Of a DNA stretch of 64,000 nucleotides, positions 34,633 to 44,152 are shown piece after piece (positions within the stretch are counted from its first letter, which is position 1; every line of letters begins with the position of its first letter). The notes beneath the pieces were generated by a model. That model was given only the letters and a program-made list of their open reading frames with translations. It made no database searches and was not told the origin of the DNA. A program made the position numbers and the translations under genes. This stretch comes from Ktedonobacteria bacterium brp13 (GTDB lineage: Bacteria > Chloroflexota > Ktedonobacteria > Ktedonobacterales > Ktedonobacteraceae): NCBI GenBank assembly GCA_015099395.1, contig AP024096.1, positions 4,154,001 to 4,218,000 on the forward strand, written 5' to 3'.

Positions 34633-35253
34633 CTAAGGAACCTCTTCATTGTCGGTCGCGGGCTTGGCGTCGGTGCTCACAGCAGGTACGGAACTGCGCC
34701 GGCCAAGAGCCCATCCGCCGCCCAGGCCGATCAGCAACGCAAGGACGCCGACGACAAAGAGAACCCAAAGCGGTGTGCCGCTAACTCCAGCAGTCGTCGT
34801 AGCCGTGGGTGACGCAGAGACGCTTGGCTTCACCGTGAAGACAAAAGCCCCCTGATCCGGGTCTCCGTCTTCTGCTGAGACCGTGATCCAGCGTACGACA
34901 TAGACGCCGTTCTCAGCAGGTTTGATCGCAATAGACATCTGCCTGGGATCGGAAAGCGAGACCTTGGCGTCGCCCTGACTGATGAGCTCTCCGCCAGGAC
35001 CATAGACAAAGAGGTTGCTTCCCTTCGGGTCAGGGTTGATATTCTCCAATGTAAACACAGTCACGGCCGTCGGTGCCTGTGTCATGGTCGAGCCGATAGC
35101 GGGGATCGCCTTGTTGACCTTGGCGTGAGCGGGGACACTGCTCTGTGCAGCAGCGGTTCCTCCCACGCTGAAAAGAAGCCCTAAGCTGATGAGTATCACC
35201 AGCCAGAGGCGGCGCTGGAATACTGTCGACATCATACATGCCATACATGCCAT
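34633..35253 (-). CDS. copC: CopC-domain copper-binding protein with C-terminal anchor
   Basis: The protein has a signal peptide (LWLVILISLGLLFSVGGTAAA), then the CopC domain opening HAKVNKAIPAIGSTM, with the metal-binding N-terminal His after cleavage. A GVYVVRWITVSAEDG...GAFVFTV strand pair follows, and a C-terminal membrane helix (LWVLFVVGVLALLIGLGGGW) ends it. The second usual His (DGH) is Asp here (DGD), so copper binding may be weak or changed. Several in-frame starts exist in a 9-base repeat; the ATG at 35253 has GAGGG upstream. It lies beside the CopC-CopD fusion. Confidence 0.85.
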   Translation of the reverse strand: MACMACMMSTVFQRRLWLVILISLGLLFSVGGTAAAQSSVPAHAKVNKAIPAIGSTMTQAPTAVTVFTLENINPDPKGSNLFVYGPGGELISQGDAKVSLSDPRQMSIAIKPAENGVYVVRWITVSAEDGDPDQGAFVFTVKPSVSASPTATTTAGVSGTPLWVLFVVGVLALLIGLGGGWALGRRSSVPAVSTDAKPATDNEEVP

Positions 35254-35473
35254 ACATGCCCTCACTTTCCCGGAACATAGCCAGTATGTGCTGGCGACTC
35301 TGTGTAGGTACTCATCGTGGGAGCTCGTCTCTCATCGCATCTCGTGGCATCTCGTGGCATCTCGTGGCATCTCCTGTTCTGAGAGGTACACACAGGTATG
35401 CACACAGAGGTACACACCTTCACCGGCCTGTTGGCTAGCAGACCAGTTCAGGTGAACCGTTTTCGTTTTGCCA
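35254..35473. repeat. Spacer with short tandem repeats
   Basis: CTCGTGGCAT is repeated three times exactly at 35341-35370, and the 9-base ATGGCATGT unit recurs at the copC start (35232-35262). Nothing else is recognised. Confidence 0.6.
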
Positions 35474-37480
35474 TCATGACGTCACGAACGTGATGGTGGC
35501 CTCGTGCAGCGTGTTCTGCACGGTGCGGATCTGCACGCGTATTTGCCAGTGACCACCGAGCGTCAGATCTCCACTGGCACTGAAGTGCCCCTTTCCGTCG
35601 GGCTGTAAGTTCACCGTAGCCGTTCCTAGATCCTTCTCCAGGTATTTCGTGTACAGCGAGATCCCCACCTGCGTCGTAGGCTTCCCCGTGCGGTTGTCAA
35701 CGACGCTGACCGTGAACGTATTGGGACCGGCCTGCTTTGGACTGACCGTGAGCGTGAACGTAAACCTCTCGTCTGACGTCCTGGCTGTGGTCTGCCATGA
35801 CGCGGTCGGTATCGAGGGGCTAGCCTTCGCCGTGGGAGCGGCGCTGGGCGCAAGTGTGCCAGCAAACACATTCAGCAGGCCGACGCAGACCAGCACGGCC
35901 ACTCCCAGCATCGGTTCGTAGCGGAGCACGGTCGTGAGGCGCTGCGTGAGGGCAGCCAGTCGCCCCTGTCGCCCCTCACGTAGTTTGACCTGTCGTACGC
36001 TGCTCTCCGTAAAGTGGTTGGGCGCGGTTTCCGTCTCGGAGGAAGGCAGACGTACAGAGGCCAAGGCATACTTCATCTCCTCTTTTTGCAGGTGTGGTCG
36101 AAGCAGGAAGACGTGGAACGCACTGGTGAGCAGCATCACCCCGACCAGGAGGATCTTGACGGCCAGGACCCGACCGTAGACGGTGATCAGGAACTGTTCC
36201 CACGAGGACAGCTCGACGGTGGCACTCAGTGGACCCGTGACTGCCATCAGGAGCACGCCAACCACTGCCCAGAGAGAAGAATACGGCAGCACGGTCACCA
36301 GCGCGTGTGCGCGTTCTGCCACCGGGCGATGGCGCAAGACCGGGACATAGCAGGTGGCAATGGAGAACATGCCTCCCACCCAGAGAGCTGCCGCCACCAG
36401 GTGCAGCCAGTCTGCAACAGCCGCGTACACGCGGGTACTCGGACCTGCTGCTGCTGCATGACTGGACATGGTCATGGCAATGAAGAGGGCCAGCCCCAGG
36501 AGCACCTGCGTCCAGGAAAACACGGTGGTCTGCCGTGAAGGCGCTTTGCTCTGCACCCGATGCTGCACCCGATAGAGCGCGAGGGCAAGGAGCAGGCTGA
36601 GGGTGAGCACGCGCATGATCCAGTAGGCCCCGAAGCCTCCACTGCTGAGAAGGCTGAAGAGGACTGAGAAGGCGAAGGCCGCAGGGACGTTCCCACCGGT
36701 CAGCGTGACTGCTTGCCCGATCAGCACGCCACCATTGGCAAGCAGCAGAGCGAGCAGCGTGGGGAGCGAAAGACGCCGCTCAAAGCGAAGCTGAGCCTGC
36801 TGGTGAAGTGCGGTCAGTTCTGCATGATCTTCTGCAGCAGGTTGGAGAACAAGCAGCAACCAGAACTGTGCCCCTACCCAGAACACGGCCCCCAGTTCGA
36901 CCAGCGTGACCATGAGAAAATTGAACAGGGTCACGCCATCGAGCTGACCGCGAGACGAGCCGGAGAAGGCACTTGTGCCTGGCGCGGTCTGCCCGGTCTG
37001 CCCAGAGATGCGGCCCTCGCTCATGGAAGGAATGGAGCCATCAGGCCGGGAGACGGTAAAGAGAAAAGAACCGCCCAGGACATGACCGTCCACATTGGAG
37101 ACGGTGCGCCAGATCACGACATAGACCGCTGGCGGAAGGTGTGGTTCAAGGCTGACATCCATCTCAAGCGTATCACCAGGTGAGCGATGGGCATCATGGC
37201 TGTCAACACGCCGCTGATTCGCTCCATCCAGCACCTGGGCAGTGCACAGGGAGGGATTGAGGTCTTCACTAAACCACAAACGGACCTGCCCTGGCGGGGC
37301 GCGGAGGACCGCACCTTGCGTCGGATCAGAGCGGACCAACACGGCATGCGCAGAGCTGCTGCCAGGAAAAGTCAGCAGCAAACAGCAGGCCAACAGCAAG
37401 GCCATGCAGAGCTTGGTGATCCCTTGCCCTTGTGTCTGTTGTGTCTGTCTCCAGGAAGGCCAAGACGGTCGTGTGTTCAT
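35474..37480 (-). CDS. CopC-CopD fusion copper-resistance protein
   Basis: The 668-residue protein has a signal segment (ITKLCMALLLACCLLLTF), a CopC domain from HAVLVRSDPTQGAVLRAPP to VDGHVLGGSFLFTV (about 45-145) with both His ligands, then eight or so membrane helices of the CopD type (about 180-480, with ADWLHLVAAALWVGGMFSI). After one more helix there is a C-terminal beta-sandwich (about 560-668, FTFTLTVSPKQAGPNTFTV) like the YtkA/FixH-like domains often fused to CopD. It should bind copper outside and move it across the membrane. The ATG follows GGAGCG. It is next to copC on the same strand. Confidence 0.88.
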   Translation of the reverse strand: MNTRPSWPSWRQTQQTQGQGITKLCMALLLACCLLLTFPGSSSAHAVLVRSDPTQGAVLRAPPGQVRLWFSEDLNPSLCTAQVLDGANQRRVDSHDAHRSPGDTLEMDVSLEPHLPPAVYVVIWRTVSNVDGHVLGGSFLFTVSRPDGSIPSMSEGRISGQTGQTAPGTSAFSGSSRGQLDGVTLFNFLMVTLVELGAVFWVGAQFWLLLVLQPAAEDHAELTALHQQAQLRFERRLSLPTLLALLLANGGVLIGQAVTLTGGNVPAAFAFSVLFSLLSSGGFGAYWIMRVLTLSLLLALALYRVQHRVQSKAPSRQTTVFSWTQVLLGLALFIAMTMSSHAAAAGPSTRVYAAVADWLHLVAAALWVGGMFSIATCYVPVLRHRPVAERAHALVTVLPYSSLWAVVGVLLMAVTGPLSATVELSSWEQFLITVYGRVLAVKILLVGVMLLTSAFHVFLLRPHLQKEEMKYALASVRLPSSETETAPNHFTESSVRQVKLREGRQGRLAALTQRLTTVLRYEPMLGVAVLVCVGLLNVFAGTLAPSAAPTAKASPSIPTASWQTTARTSDERFTFTLTVSPKQAGPNTFTVSVVDNRTGKPTTQVGISLYTKYLEKDLGTATVNLQPDGKGHFSASGDLTLGGHWQIRVQIRTVQNTLHEATITFVTS

Positions 37481-37761
37481 GGGAGCGCTCCTTTGTCTCG
37501 TGGAAGCCGTGGTCCTTCTACGCCACCACCTGTCATCGGCTCTGTCAGATTATAGGCGTTGGTACTCCTAGTGATCAAGGATACGACAGGACTTCGACAG
37601 GACTTCGTAGGGAAGAGCTTCCTCTCCTCGACTCGCACTCCGACTCGCACTCGGCATGACAGATGGTCCCCTTGTCGTTGGTCATCTCTGCGCGCTACAC
37701 TCTGTAAGATAGAAAAAAGAACGATGACCACTGGTGGTCTAGACACGCGAGATGAGGAGCA

Positions 37762-38988
37762 ATGAACCCTCTGTTTTCCTCACAACACAACGGATGGAAA
37801 CGTGACGGCTGGCCTGCGCAGTGGTCTGCTCGTCGTCGTCACGATGCGTTCATGCTGCTCATCCTGCTCCTGTGTGGAAGTGCGTTGATCGCGGTGCTGA
37901 CAGCCGCCCCGTTCAGAGGTCCTGGGAAGGAGTCTGGCTTCTCTGCTCTCCCTGGCTCCGCATCCCCTGGCTCCGCATCCGTCTCGACCGTCAATGCCAC
38001 GCCTGTTGTCCTCGCGCCACGCGCAACCTTCGTATCGACGCCACAGGCGCAGGTCCATTCCTTTGGGCAAACCAATCCTGGCTTGATGCAGCCTGCTGTA
38101 GATGCACACGGCAATCTCTGGGTCGGGGAGATGGCGGCCAACCGCCTGGCTCGATTGGATGTCTCAACGGGTCAGGTCAGCACCTGGGAAGTACCAGAGG
38201 GAAAAAGTGGGATCATGAGCACAACCATCGATAAAGAGGGCATGGTCTGGTTCGTCGAGCAGAATGCGAACTATGTGGGGCGCTTTGACTCGGTTAAAGA
38301 GCGCTTTCAGACGTTTCCACTCGGGACCATCCATCAGCGTCCGATGGGGCCGCAAAGTCTCCAGTTTGATGCCGCCGGTCAGCTCTGGTTTACCGCTGCA
38401 AACAGCGGCGACATTGGGCAACTGAACCCCACGACCGGCAGGATACAAACGTGGCCGGTCCCGGCCCCCATTTCCGGTGCTCCACCGGTCCCCTTCAGCC
38501 TGACGGTGACTCTGGCCGGTCAGGTCTGGTTCGGCTATTTCACCGGGGGAACCGTGGGGCATCTCGATCCAACAACCGGGCGCGTCACGCTCTTTCCTCT
38601 GGGCGCGGAGCAAGCCACGATTTTTTCGATAACCGCAGATCGAAACGAGCGGATCTGGTTTACCGAACTGCTCCCAGGGCGATTGGGCATGATCGATCCA
38701 GCCACAAAGCGGATCACGCTGTTCTCGGTTCCATCTCGCCAGAACGCACCGAATACACCGAACACACCACCAGCTTTGTATGGGCTAGTGGCTGCTCCTG
38801 ATGGCGCGATCTGGTTCGCGAACAACACCGCATCCGCCCTGGTTCGGTACCGCCCAGATCAAGCTGCCTACACCTTCTTTGCCCTTCCTCTGACCAGTGC
38901 TCCCTACGGTCTCACGTTTGATCCTGCTGGCAAGGGCAAGGTCTGGTTCACCTCTCTGGGAAGTGCAGGCGAACTCCTCTCACCGTGA
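37762..38988 (+). CDS. Secreted Vgb-like (virginiamycin B lyase-type) beta-propeller
   Basis: The 408-residue protein has a membrane anchor or signal near 30-50 and about seven blades with repeated GNLWVGEMAANRLARLD, GMVWFVEQNANYVGRFD and ERIWFTELLPGRLGMID patterns. The fold is that of streptogramin B lyase, but most proteins of this pattern are not lyases and have unknown roles; the catalytic His and Glu of Vgb cannot be confirmed by eye. It is transcribed away from the CopCD gene in a copper island, so a link to copper or cell-surface redox is possible. Confidence 0.75.
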   Translation: MNPLFSSQHNGWKRDGWPAQWSARRRHDAFMLLILLLCGSALIAVLTAAPFRGPGKESGFSALPGSASPGSASVSTVNATPVVLAPRATFVSTPQAQVHSFGQTNPGLMQPAVDAHGNLWVGEMAANRLARLDVSTGQVSTWEVPEGKSGIMSTTIDKEGMVWFVEQNANYVGRFDSVKERFQTFPLGTIHQRPMGPQSLQFDAAGQLWFTAANSGDIGQLNPTTGRIQTWPVPAPISGAPPVPFSLTVTLAGQVWFGYFTGGTVGHLDPTTGRVTLFPLGAEQATIFSITADRNERIWFTELLPGRLGMIDPATKRITLFSVPSRQNAPNTPNTPPALYGLVAAPDGAIWFANNTASALVRYRPDQAAYTFFALPLTSAPYGLTFDPAGKGKVWFTSLGSAGELLSP

Positions 38989-39265
38989 TAGCCATACCTT
39001 TGAGAAACGTGGTTACTAGTCCTACTGTTATGTCGGTATGTGTGGGTATGTGTGGATACGTCGAGGAAAACTCTTCTTCATTAAGTTGGTTTGGAAAGGA
39101 TGATCATATCACATTGCTTTTCATTGGTCTTTTTTTCGAGGCTGTCTCATCAGAGAGCCATCATGGTTCATTTGTCCTGTTTAGATGGTGAATAGAATTC
39201 CACCATATCCTTCAATCCTTCACAGAAACTATTGGGTCACCGTTACCGTTTCGTGCTCGTGCTCC

Positions 39266-39748
39266 TCATTCCTCTTGTGAAGGAGAGCGAGTCCGACTGA
39301 GACCCAGAAGCAGAATACCAATCCCAAGAAAGATACTGAGACAACCCAGGATGAGAGCCGACCAGGTGAAGCCAAAGGAAAATGAGAACAGCAACACTGC
39401 CCCTACCAGAATCAGTGTTGATGAGAGAAAGAGGGAGAGGTAGAACCGTCCACACAGATATGTCGACTCAATGATGGTGGCGGGCGGCTGCAATTGTCTG
39501 CCGAAGACCGCACTCCCGAAAAAGTGGTCACCACTCTTACGTGCAAAAGTGGGCAAAAAGGAGACGATGCTGAAGATGGTCAAGATGGTCAGCAAAATCA
39601 AGAGACAGAAGAACGGAAACCCCATGCCGTTTCCACAGCAAGCGAGAGCAGGAGTGGTGAGAAGCCCAGACAAAAGGAAGAGCAACGCACATCCGAAGAG
39701 TGCTCCTCCCGGAATCATGATGAAACGTCGAGCTACATGAAAAGACAT
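39266..39748 (-). CDS. Membrane protein of unknown function
   Basis: The start at 39748 (MSFHVARRFIMIPGG) is chosen for the GGAGAAG seven bases upstream. The 160-residue protein has a leading helix ending in ALACCGNG, a second helix pair (FFCLLILLTILTIFSIVSF) and two C-terminal helices (FYLSLFLSSTLILVGAVLL and ALILGCLSIFLGIGILLLGL). The CCGNG after the first helix could be a lipid-attachment or metal-binding Cys pair. It lies inside the copper island. Confidence 0.6.
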   Translation of the reverse strand: MSFHVARRFIMIPGGALFGCALLFLLSGLLTTPALACCGNGMGFPFFCLLILLTILTIFSIVSFLPTFARKSGDHFFGSAVFGRQLQPPATIIESTYLCGRFYLSLFLSSTLILVGAVLLFSFSFGFTWSALILGCLSIFLGIGILLLGLSRTRSPSQEE

Positions 39749-39937
39749 ACTTCTTCTCCGTGCGCAGCCACCGTATTTCACAGGAAACATGTGATGAACG
39801 TACGCGACCTTTCCTCATGAGATTGTAGAAGTTGGAGGATGATTTTGTCAAGGGAACGAGCACAAAGGGAACGAGCACAAGGCATGCAAGAGCAGAGCAG
39901 TGACCGCCAGACGTCGATAGTCGATAGTGAGCGAGAA

Positions 39938-40558
39938 TCACGGTGAGATCATTCTCATGGTCATGGAGATCATCTCGATAAACATCCAACCCATGATGGT
40001 ACTCATGAGGATATGTGCAATGTGTGCGCTCAGTTTCAGCTTGTCCAATGTGGCTGCTTGAAGATCTTTGGAGACCTCTCGGCTATAAAAAAGGGTGAGG
40101 AATACGAAGGAGACAACAAAGATGTAATCGGCATAGATAGCCGGTTGAGCCATACTGAACGCCATACTGCTTATCAGAAGAAACATGTAGCACATCCCAA
40201 CATGCGTGAAGAGATGAATGATATCCGACTGGAACGAAGAGGGTCCTTCGCTTTTTTTCAGCACTATGGCAAGCAGGGGTTTGCGCGCGAAAAGGCGACA
40301 CGTCCACCACAGTGAGGCGACGGCAAACAGGATGAGGTTCCAGTGAAGAATGTCAGCTGTCAGGAGGCTCGCAGGCGCGAGCATGACGATCATGCCGATT
40401 GCCATCATCCCATGTCTCACTTCCTCTTCTGCATCAAAGTAGGGAAGCCATACGCGACCACCAACGAGTCGCAAGAGGTAAAACAACGCGATGAGCGTGC
40501 AGAGAAGCGACCAGAAAGCATGGAGTGGACTACTACCTATCATCGTGAGCGTTTCCAT
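39938..40558 (-). CDS. DUF5134-like membrane protein
   Basis: The 206-residue protein has six membrane helices. DAEEEVRHGMMAIGMIVML and the His-containing IIHLFTHVGMCYMFLL resemble the DUF5134 family, found near copper genes in actinobacteria. The conserved His and Met in the helices (HGMMAIGM, HVGMCYM, HIAHILMSTIMGWM) would suit copper binding. The start METLTMIGSS is the first in frame. It sits between another membrane protein and the Cu+ ATPase, all on the minus strand. Confidence 0.6.
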   Translation of the reverse strand: METLTMIGSSPLHAFWSLLCTLIALFYLLRLVGGRVWLPYFDAEEEVRHGMMAIGMIVMLAPASLLTADILHWNLILFAVASLWWTCRLFARKPLLAIVLKKSEGPSSFQSDIIHLFTHVGMCYMFLLISSMAFSMAQPAIYADYIFVVSFVFLTLFYSREVSKDLQAATLDKLKLSAHIAHILMSTIMGWMFIEMISMTMRMISP

Positions 40559-40707
40559 TCCAATCGGTCACGTACCGGCGTTCTTTTACCAGCGTTCTTT
40601 TACCAGCGTTCTTTCTCCATAGATCTAGATGCTCTGATCTGCAAAGGATACAAGAACCGAGCGGTCGTCCTGCATATCTCGTGGACGGCACTGCTTTTTA
40701 CCGTTTT

Positions 40708-43068
40708 TTACCGTCCAAACCGTCGCAATCGCAACGAATTGCTCACCACTGTGACAGACGAAAGGGCCATCGCCGCCGCTGCAAAGATGGGTGCCTGCTC
40801 CTTTAGGAAAGGAATGAGCGGAGAGAGGATCGCCGTTGGAATAAGCAGCGTGTTATAACCGAAGGCCCAGAACAGGTTCTGCTTGATCGTCCGTAAGGTT
40901 GCTCGCGAAAGGGCAAGCGCCGTCGCCATGCTCTTCAGATTCCCTTTGACGAGCGTGATGTCAGACGCCTCCATGGCGATATCTGTCCCCGTGCCCATCG
41001 CAATACCGACATCGGCCTGGACCAGGGCCGGAGCGTCGTTGATGCCATCACCCGCAAACGCCACTACCAGTTCACCCTCTTGCAAGCTCTTCACCTGATG
41101 GGCTTTATCTTCCGGTAGCACTTCAGAGAGGACCCGTTCAGCGGGAATACCGACCTGTCGAGCAATGGCCTGCGCGGTACGCTGGTTGTCACCCGTGATC
41201 ATCCACACCTGAAGTCCCTGCGCATGCAATTGTCTGATCGCCTCCACAGAACCCACCTTGACGGTATCTGCCACGGCCACCACACCCGCCACTGTGCCAT
41301 CAATGGCGACCACCATTGCCGTTTTGCCCTGCACTTCCAGCGCCTCCAGATACTCCTGGACTGCCGTGAAATCAATCGTGCGCTCGCCAAGGAAACGTCT
41401 CGTGCCAATGAGGACCACATGTCCTTCGACAGTCGCTTCCAAACCACGCCCTGCAAATGCTGTCAAGTGATCTGGCAACTGGTTAAGGATCAGTCCTCGC
41501 TTTTTCGCCCCTTCCACGATGGCGGCGGCAAGGGGGTGTTCGGACCCCTGCTCTGCCTCGGCTGCCAGGCGCAACAGCTCATCGCCCTCTTTCCCGGCAA
41601 CGGGAATCACATCAGTCAGTTCCGGTTTCCCCTTGGTGATGGTTCCGGTCTTATCCAGCAGGATGGCACGGACCGCTTGAATACGTTCCAGGCTTTCGCC
41701 GCCTTTGATCAGAATCCCCTGCTCTGCTCCTTTGCCGGTTCCCACCATAATGGCCGTCGGAGTGGCCAGTCCCAACGCACAGGGACAGGCCACGACCAGG
41801 ACCGTCACCGCCGCCACCAGGGCAACAATCCAGGGCGTACTAGCCTCTCCCATGGCACCACCTGTCGGATGCACGAGGTCAAGTGTGCCCATGATGAACC
41901 AGCCACTGAAAGTGAAGAGTGCAATCAGGAGTACGACCGGAACAAACAGACTGGCAATACGGTCAGTGAGGCGCTCAATAGGAGCCTTGGTGATCTGGGC
42001 CTGCTCGACAAGGCGAATGATCGTGGCAAGGACGCTATCAGTGCCAACGTTGGTCGCACGGAGGGACAACAGACCACGCTGATTGATGGTCGCCCCAATC
42101 AGTGTCTCCCCCTCACGCTTTTCGACCGGGATGCTTTCCCCAGTAATCATCGACTCATCGACCGACGAGGAACCCGCGAGGACCACCCCATCCACGGGAA
42201 TTTTTTCCCCAGGACGCACGATGACTTCATCTCCCATCCGTACCTGCTCGATGGGGAGTTCGACTTCTTTTCCCCCCCGCAGCACATGGGCAGTGCGTGG
42301 TTGCAATCCCACGAGTTTTCTGATGGCTTCGTTGGTTTGTCCTGTGGCACGCGTCTCCAGAAATCGCCCGATAAAAATCAAGGTGATGATCAGTGCGGTC
42401 GTATCATAAAAGGTGGTGGCCCCGACGAGATGCGGAAAGAAGGTGGCAATGATGCTCATCCCATAGGCTGCCGTCGCGCCAACGGAGATCAGTGTGTCCA
42501 TATTCGCGCTGCTGTGGCGTGCCCGGTTGATGGCTTCCCGATGAAATTCCCACCCAACCACGGCCCAGACCGGGGTGGTCAGTGCCAGCAAAAGCAGGTT
42601 TTCACCCAGAAAACGATTCATGAAGAACATACTCAGGATCACGACTGGCACGGTCAGGACCACTCCCAGGATCAGCAAGACCAATTTGCGGCGGATCGCT
42701 GCCTGTCGACGTTGCCACTGCTCATCTTCACGCTTGACGCTTTCCAGTACGTCTGCGTCTCCAGGACTCCAGATATCTGGCTGTGCCTGTGCAAAGGGGG
42801 AGGAGAGCAGAGCGGCGGTATATCCGAGTACCTCGATCTTCTGGACCATCTGCTCCACGCCTGTTTGTCCCGGATCATAGGTGACAGCGGCCTGTTCGGC
42901 AGCAAAGTTCACGGATGCCTCGGTAACTCCTGGGAGCTTCTTGAGGCCCTTCTCGATGCGCATGGCACAGGTCACACACGTCATCCCCTCAAGCGTCAGC
43001 GTGGTCTGATGCTCCTTTTGAGAAGGATCATGCAATGGTTCTTTTGTCTGGCTAGCTTCTATTCCCAT
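40708..43068 (-). CDS. copA: Copper-exporting P1B-type ATPase
   Basis: The 786-residue protein (start MGIEASQTKEP, ATG at 43068 with GAGGTGAT upstream) has one heavy-metal-associated domain with GMTCVTC, the CPC metal site in ACPCALGLATPTA, phosphorylation DKTGTIT, the HP motif SEHPLAA, GDGINDAPAL, and the Cu+-specific GYN in helix 7 and MALSS in helix 8. It exports Cu+ from the cytosol at the cost of ATP. It is co-directional with the MerR-type regulator gene 140 bases upstream and probably shares its promoter. Confidence 0.95.
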   Translation of the reverse strand: MGIEASQTKEPLHDPSQKEHQTTLTLEGMTCVTCAMRIEKGLKKLPGVTEASVNFAAEQAAVTYDPGQTGVEQMVQKIEVLGYTAALLSSPFAQAQPDIWSPGDADVLESVKREDEQWQRRQAAIRRKLVLLILGVVLTVPVVILSMFFMNRFLGENLLLLALTTPVWAVVGWEFHREAINRARHSSANMDTLISVGATAAYGMSIIATFFPHLVGATTFYDTTALIITLIFIGRFLETRATGQTNEAIRKLVGLQPRTAHVLRGGKEVELPIEQVRMGDEVIVRPGEKIPVDGVVLAGSSSVDESMITGESIPVEKREGETLIGATINQRGLLSLRATNVGTDSVLATIIRLVEQAQITKAPIERLTDRIASLFVPVVLLIALFTFSGWFIMGTLDLVHPTGGAMGEASTPWIVALVAAVTVLVVACPCALGLATPTAIMVGTGKGAEQGILIKGGESLERIQAVRAILLDKTGTITKGKPELTDVIPVAGKEGDELLRLAAEAEQGSEHPLAAAIVEGAKKRGLILNQLPDHLTAFAGRGLEATVEGHVVLIGTRRFLGERTIDFTAVQEYLEALEVQGKTAMVVAIDGTVAGVVAVADTVKVGSVEAIRQLHAQGLQVWMITGDNQRTAQAIARQVGIPAERVLSEVLPEDKAHQVKSLQEGELVVAFAGDGINDAPALVQADVGIAMGTGTDIAMEASDITLVKGNLKSMATALALSRATLRTIKQNLFWAFGYNTLLIPTAILSPLIPFLKEQAPIFAAAAMALSSVTVVSNSLRLRRFGR

Positions 43069-43207
43069 TGGGATCACCTCGTAATGCTACAATCACTTCT
43101 TTCACCATCACGCTATCAGGTAAAAAGAGGCACATACGCTCACTGCGAGGCCTGCCGCGTTGCAGAGGACAGACAAGGCGATGTCTCTTGACATGAGTTT
43201 ATACATC

Positions 43208-43609
43208 CTACTGGTCGAGTACGTCGAGAATGGGGCACTCGCTAATAGGGCCCTGGCCCGTACACAGATGCGTGATCTGTTCCAAGGCCCGCTTCATCCT
43301 GAGCAACTCGCCGATCTTGCGCTCGATGTCTGCAAGTTTCGCTTCAGCTCGACGTTTTACCTCGCGAGAAGGCGTGGTCGGGTCAACGCGCAACGCGAAC
43401 AATTCTGCAATTTCTTTGAGCGAGAACCCGAGTTCTTGTGCTCGTTTGATGAAATGGATGCGTTTCACTACCTCTTCAGGGTACTGGCGATAGCCCGACT
43501 CGCGACGAGGAGGTTCCTCCACTAAGCCCTCGCGTTCATAATAGCGCAGGGTGTCCACGCCGACCCCGGTCTGTCTGGCAACTTGCCCAATCGTGAGTGT
43601 ATTCATCAT
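43208..43609 (-). CDS. MerR-family metal-responsive regulator (CueR-like)
   Basis: The 133-residue protein has a winged helix (TIGQVARQTGVGVDTLRYYEREGL), a dimerisation helix and a metal loop LCTGQGPISECPIL with two Cys separated by eight residues. Given the neighbouring Cu+ ATPase it most likely senses Cu+, and it should twist its own long-spacer promoter at 43636-43667. Start codons at 43609 and 43606 both follow AAAGGAGCAG. Confidence 0.9.
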   Translation of the reverse strand: MMNTLTIGQVARQTGVGVDTLRYYEREGLVEEPPRRESGYRQYPEEVVKRIHFIKRAQELGFSLKEIAELFALRVDPTTPSREVKRRAEAKLADIERKIGELLRMKRALEQITHLCTGQGPISECPILDVLDQ

Positions 43610-43635
43610 CTGCTCCTTTCTGTCTCTCTGTAGAG

Positions 43636-43667
43636 AGTATAAACCCTGGAGTATACTCCAGAGTCAA
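43636..43667 (-). promoter_or_regulatory. MerR-type promoter and operator
   Basis: On the minus strand TTGACT (43667-43662) and TATACT (43641-43636) are separated by 20 bases, longer than the usual 17, as in MerR-controlled promoters. The perfect dyad CTGGAGTATACTCCAG (43646-43661) fills the spacer. It lies just upstream of the regulator gene and should drive the regulator and copA. Confidence 0.88.
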
Positions 43668-44152
43668 GGGGGCATGAGGCAGCGTTTTCACCGGAAAGCA
43701 AACAGGTTCGGAATCTGATCAGGGGTAACACAGCGTGATTCATCGATGCTCTAGCAATAGCCTGGTCAGAAGGGCTTTCCCTTGGTTTCCGTGCTCAATT
43801 CGCAAAGTATCAGACAGCAGCAGTAAGCGCAATCAATACAGTTAGCACCATATTCGAAAAAAGGATTTGTTGACGGGAGGTAGTTTCATTAGGCAACTCA
43901 CAAGCGCTCTGATTAAACGCTGCCTGGAAACTGAGAATACCATGCAAAAGTTTCATGTCTAGTTGACGGCTAGTGACCCATCAAACGGTCAGTAGAGCTG
44001 TCAGGTCAAGCGCGAAGGGAGCTGCGTTTGTGATGAGGTAGACATGCTTCCTCTTCTCAAGCGGGTTCTTCTTGCTGTGCTTTTGGGTAGGAGAAAAATT
44101 GAGTATCTAACTATATAGTCAATGAGAACGCAATACGACTTCAAAGCAGACC
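43668..44152. other. Intergenic region holding integrase tail repeat copy 2
   Basis: From 43941 the sequence matches the last codons of the recombinase at 21029-21997 and its tail (to 44118, ending GAGTATCTAACTATATAG). The rest of the gene is absent. Bases 43668-43940 have no recognisable gene. Confidence 0.6.

Noticed and set aside
41224..43191. 655-codon plus-strand frame opposite copA
   Set aside because: It is a shadow of the strongly conserved P-type ATPase on the other strand and shows no domain of its own.
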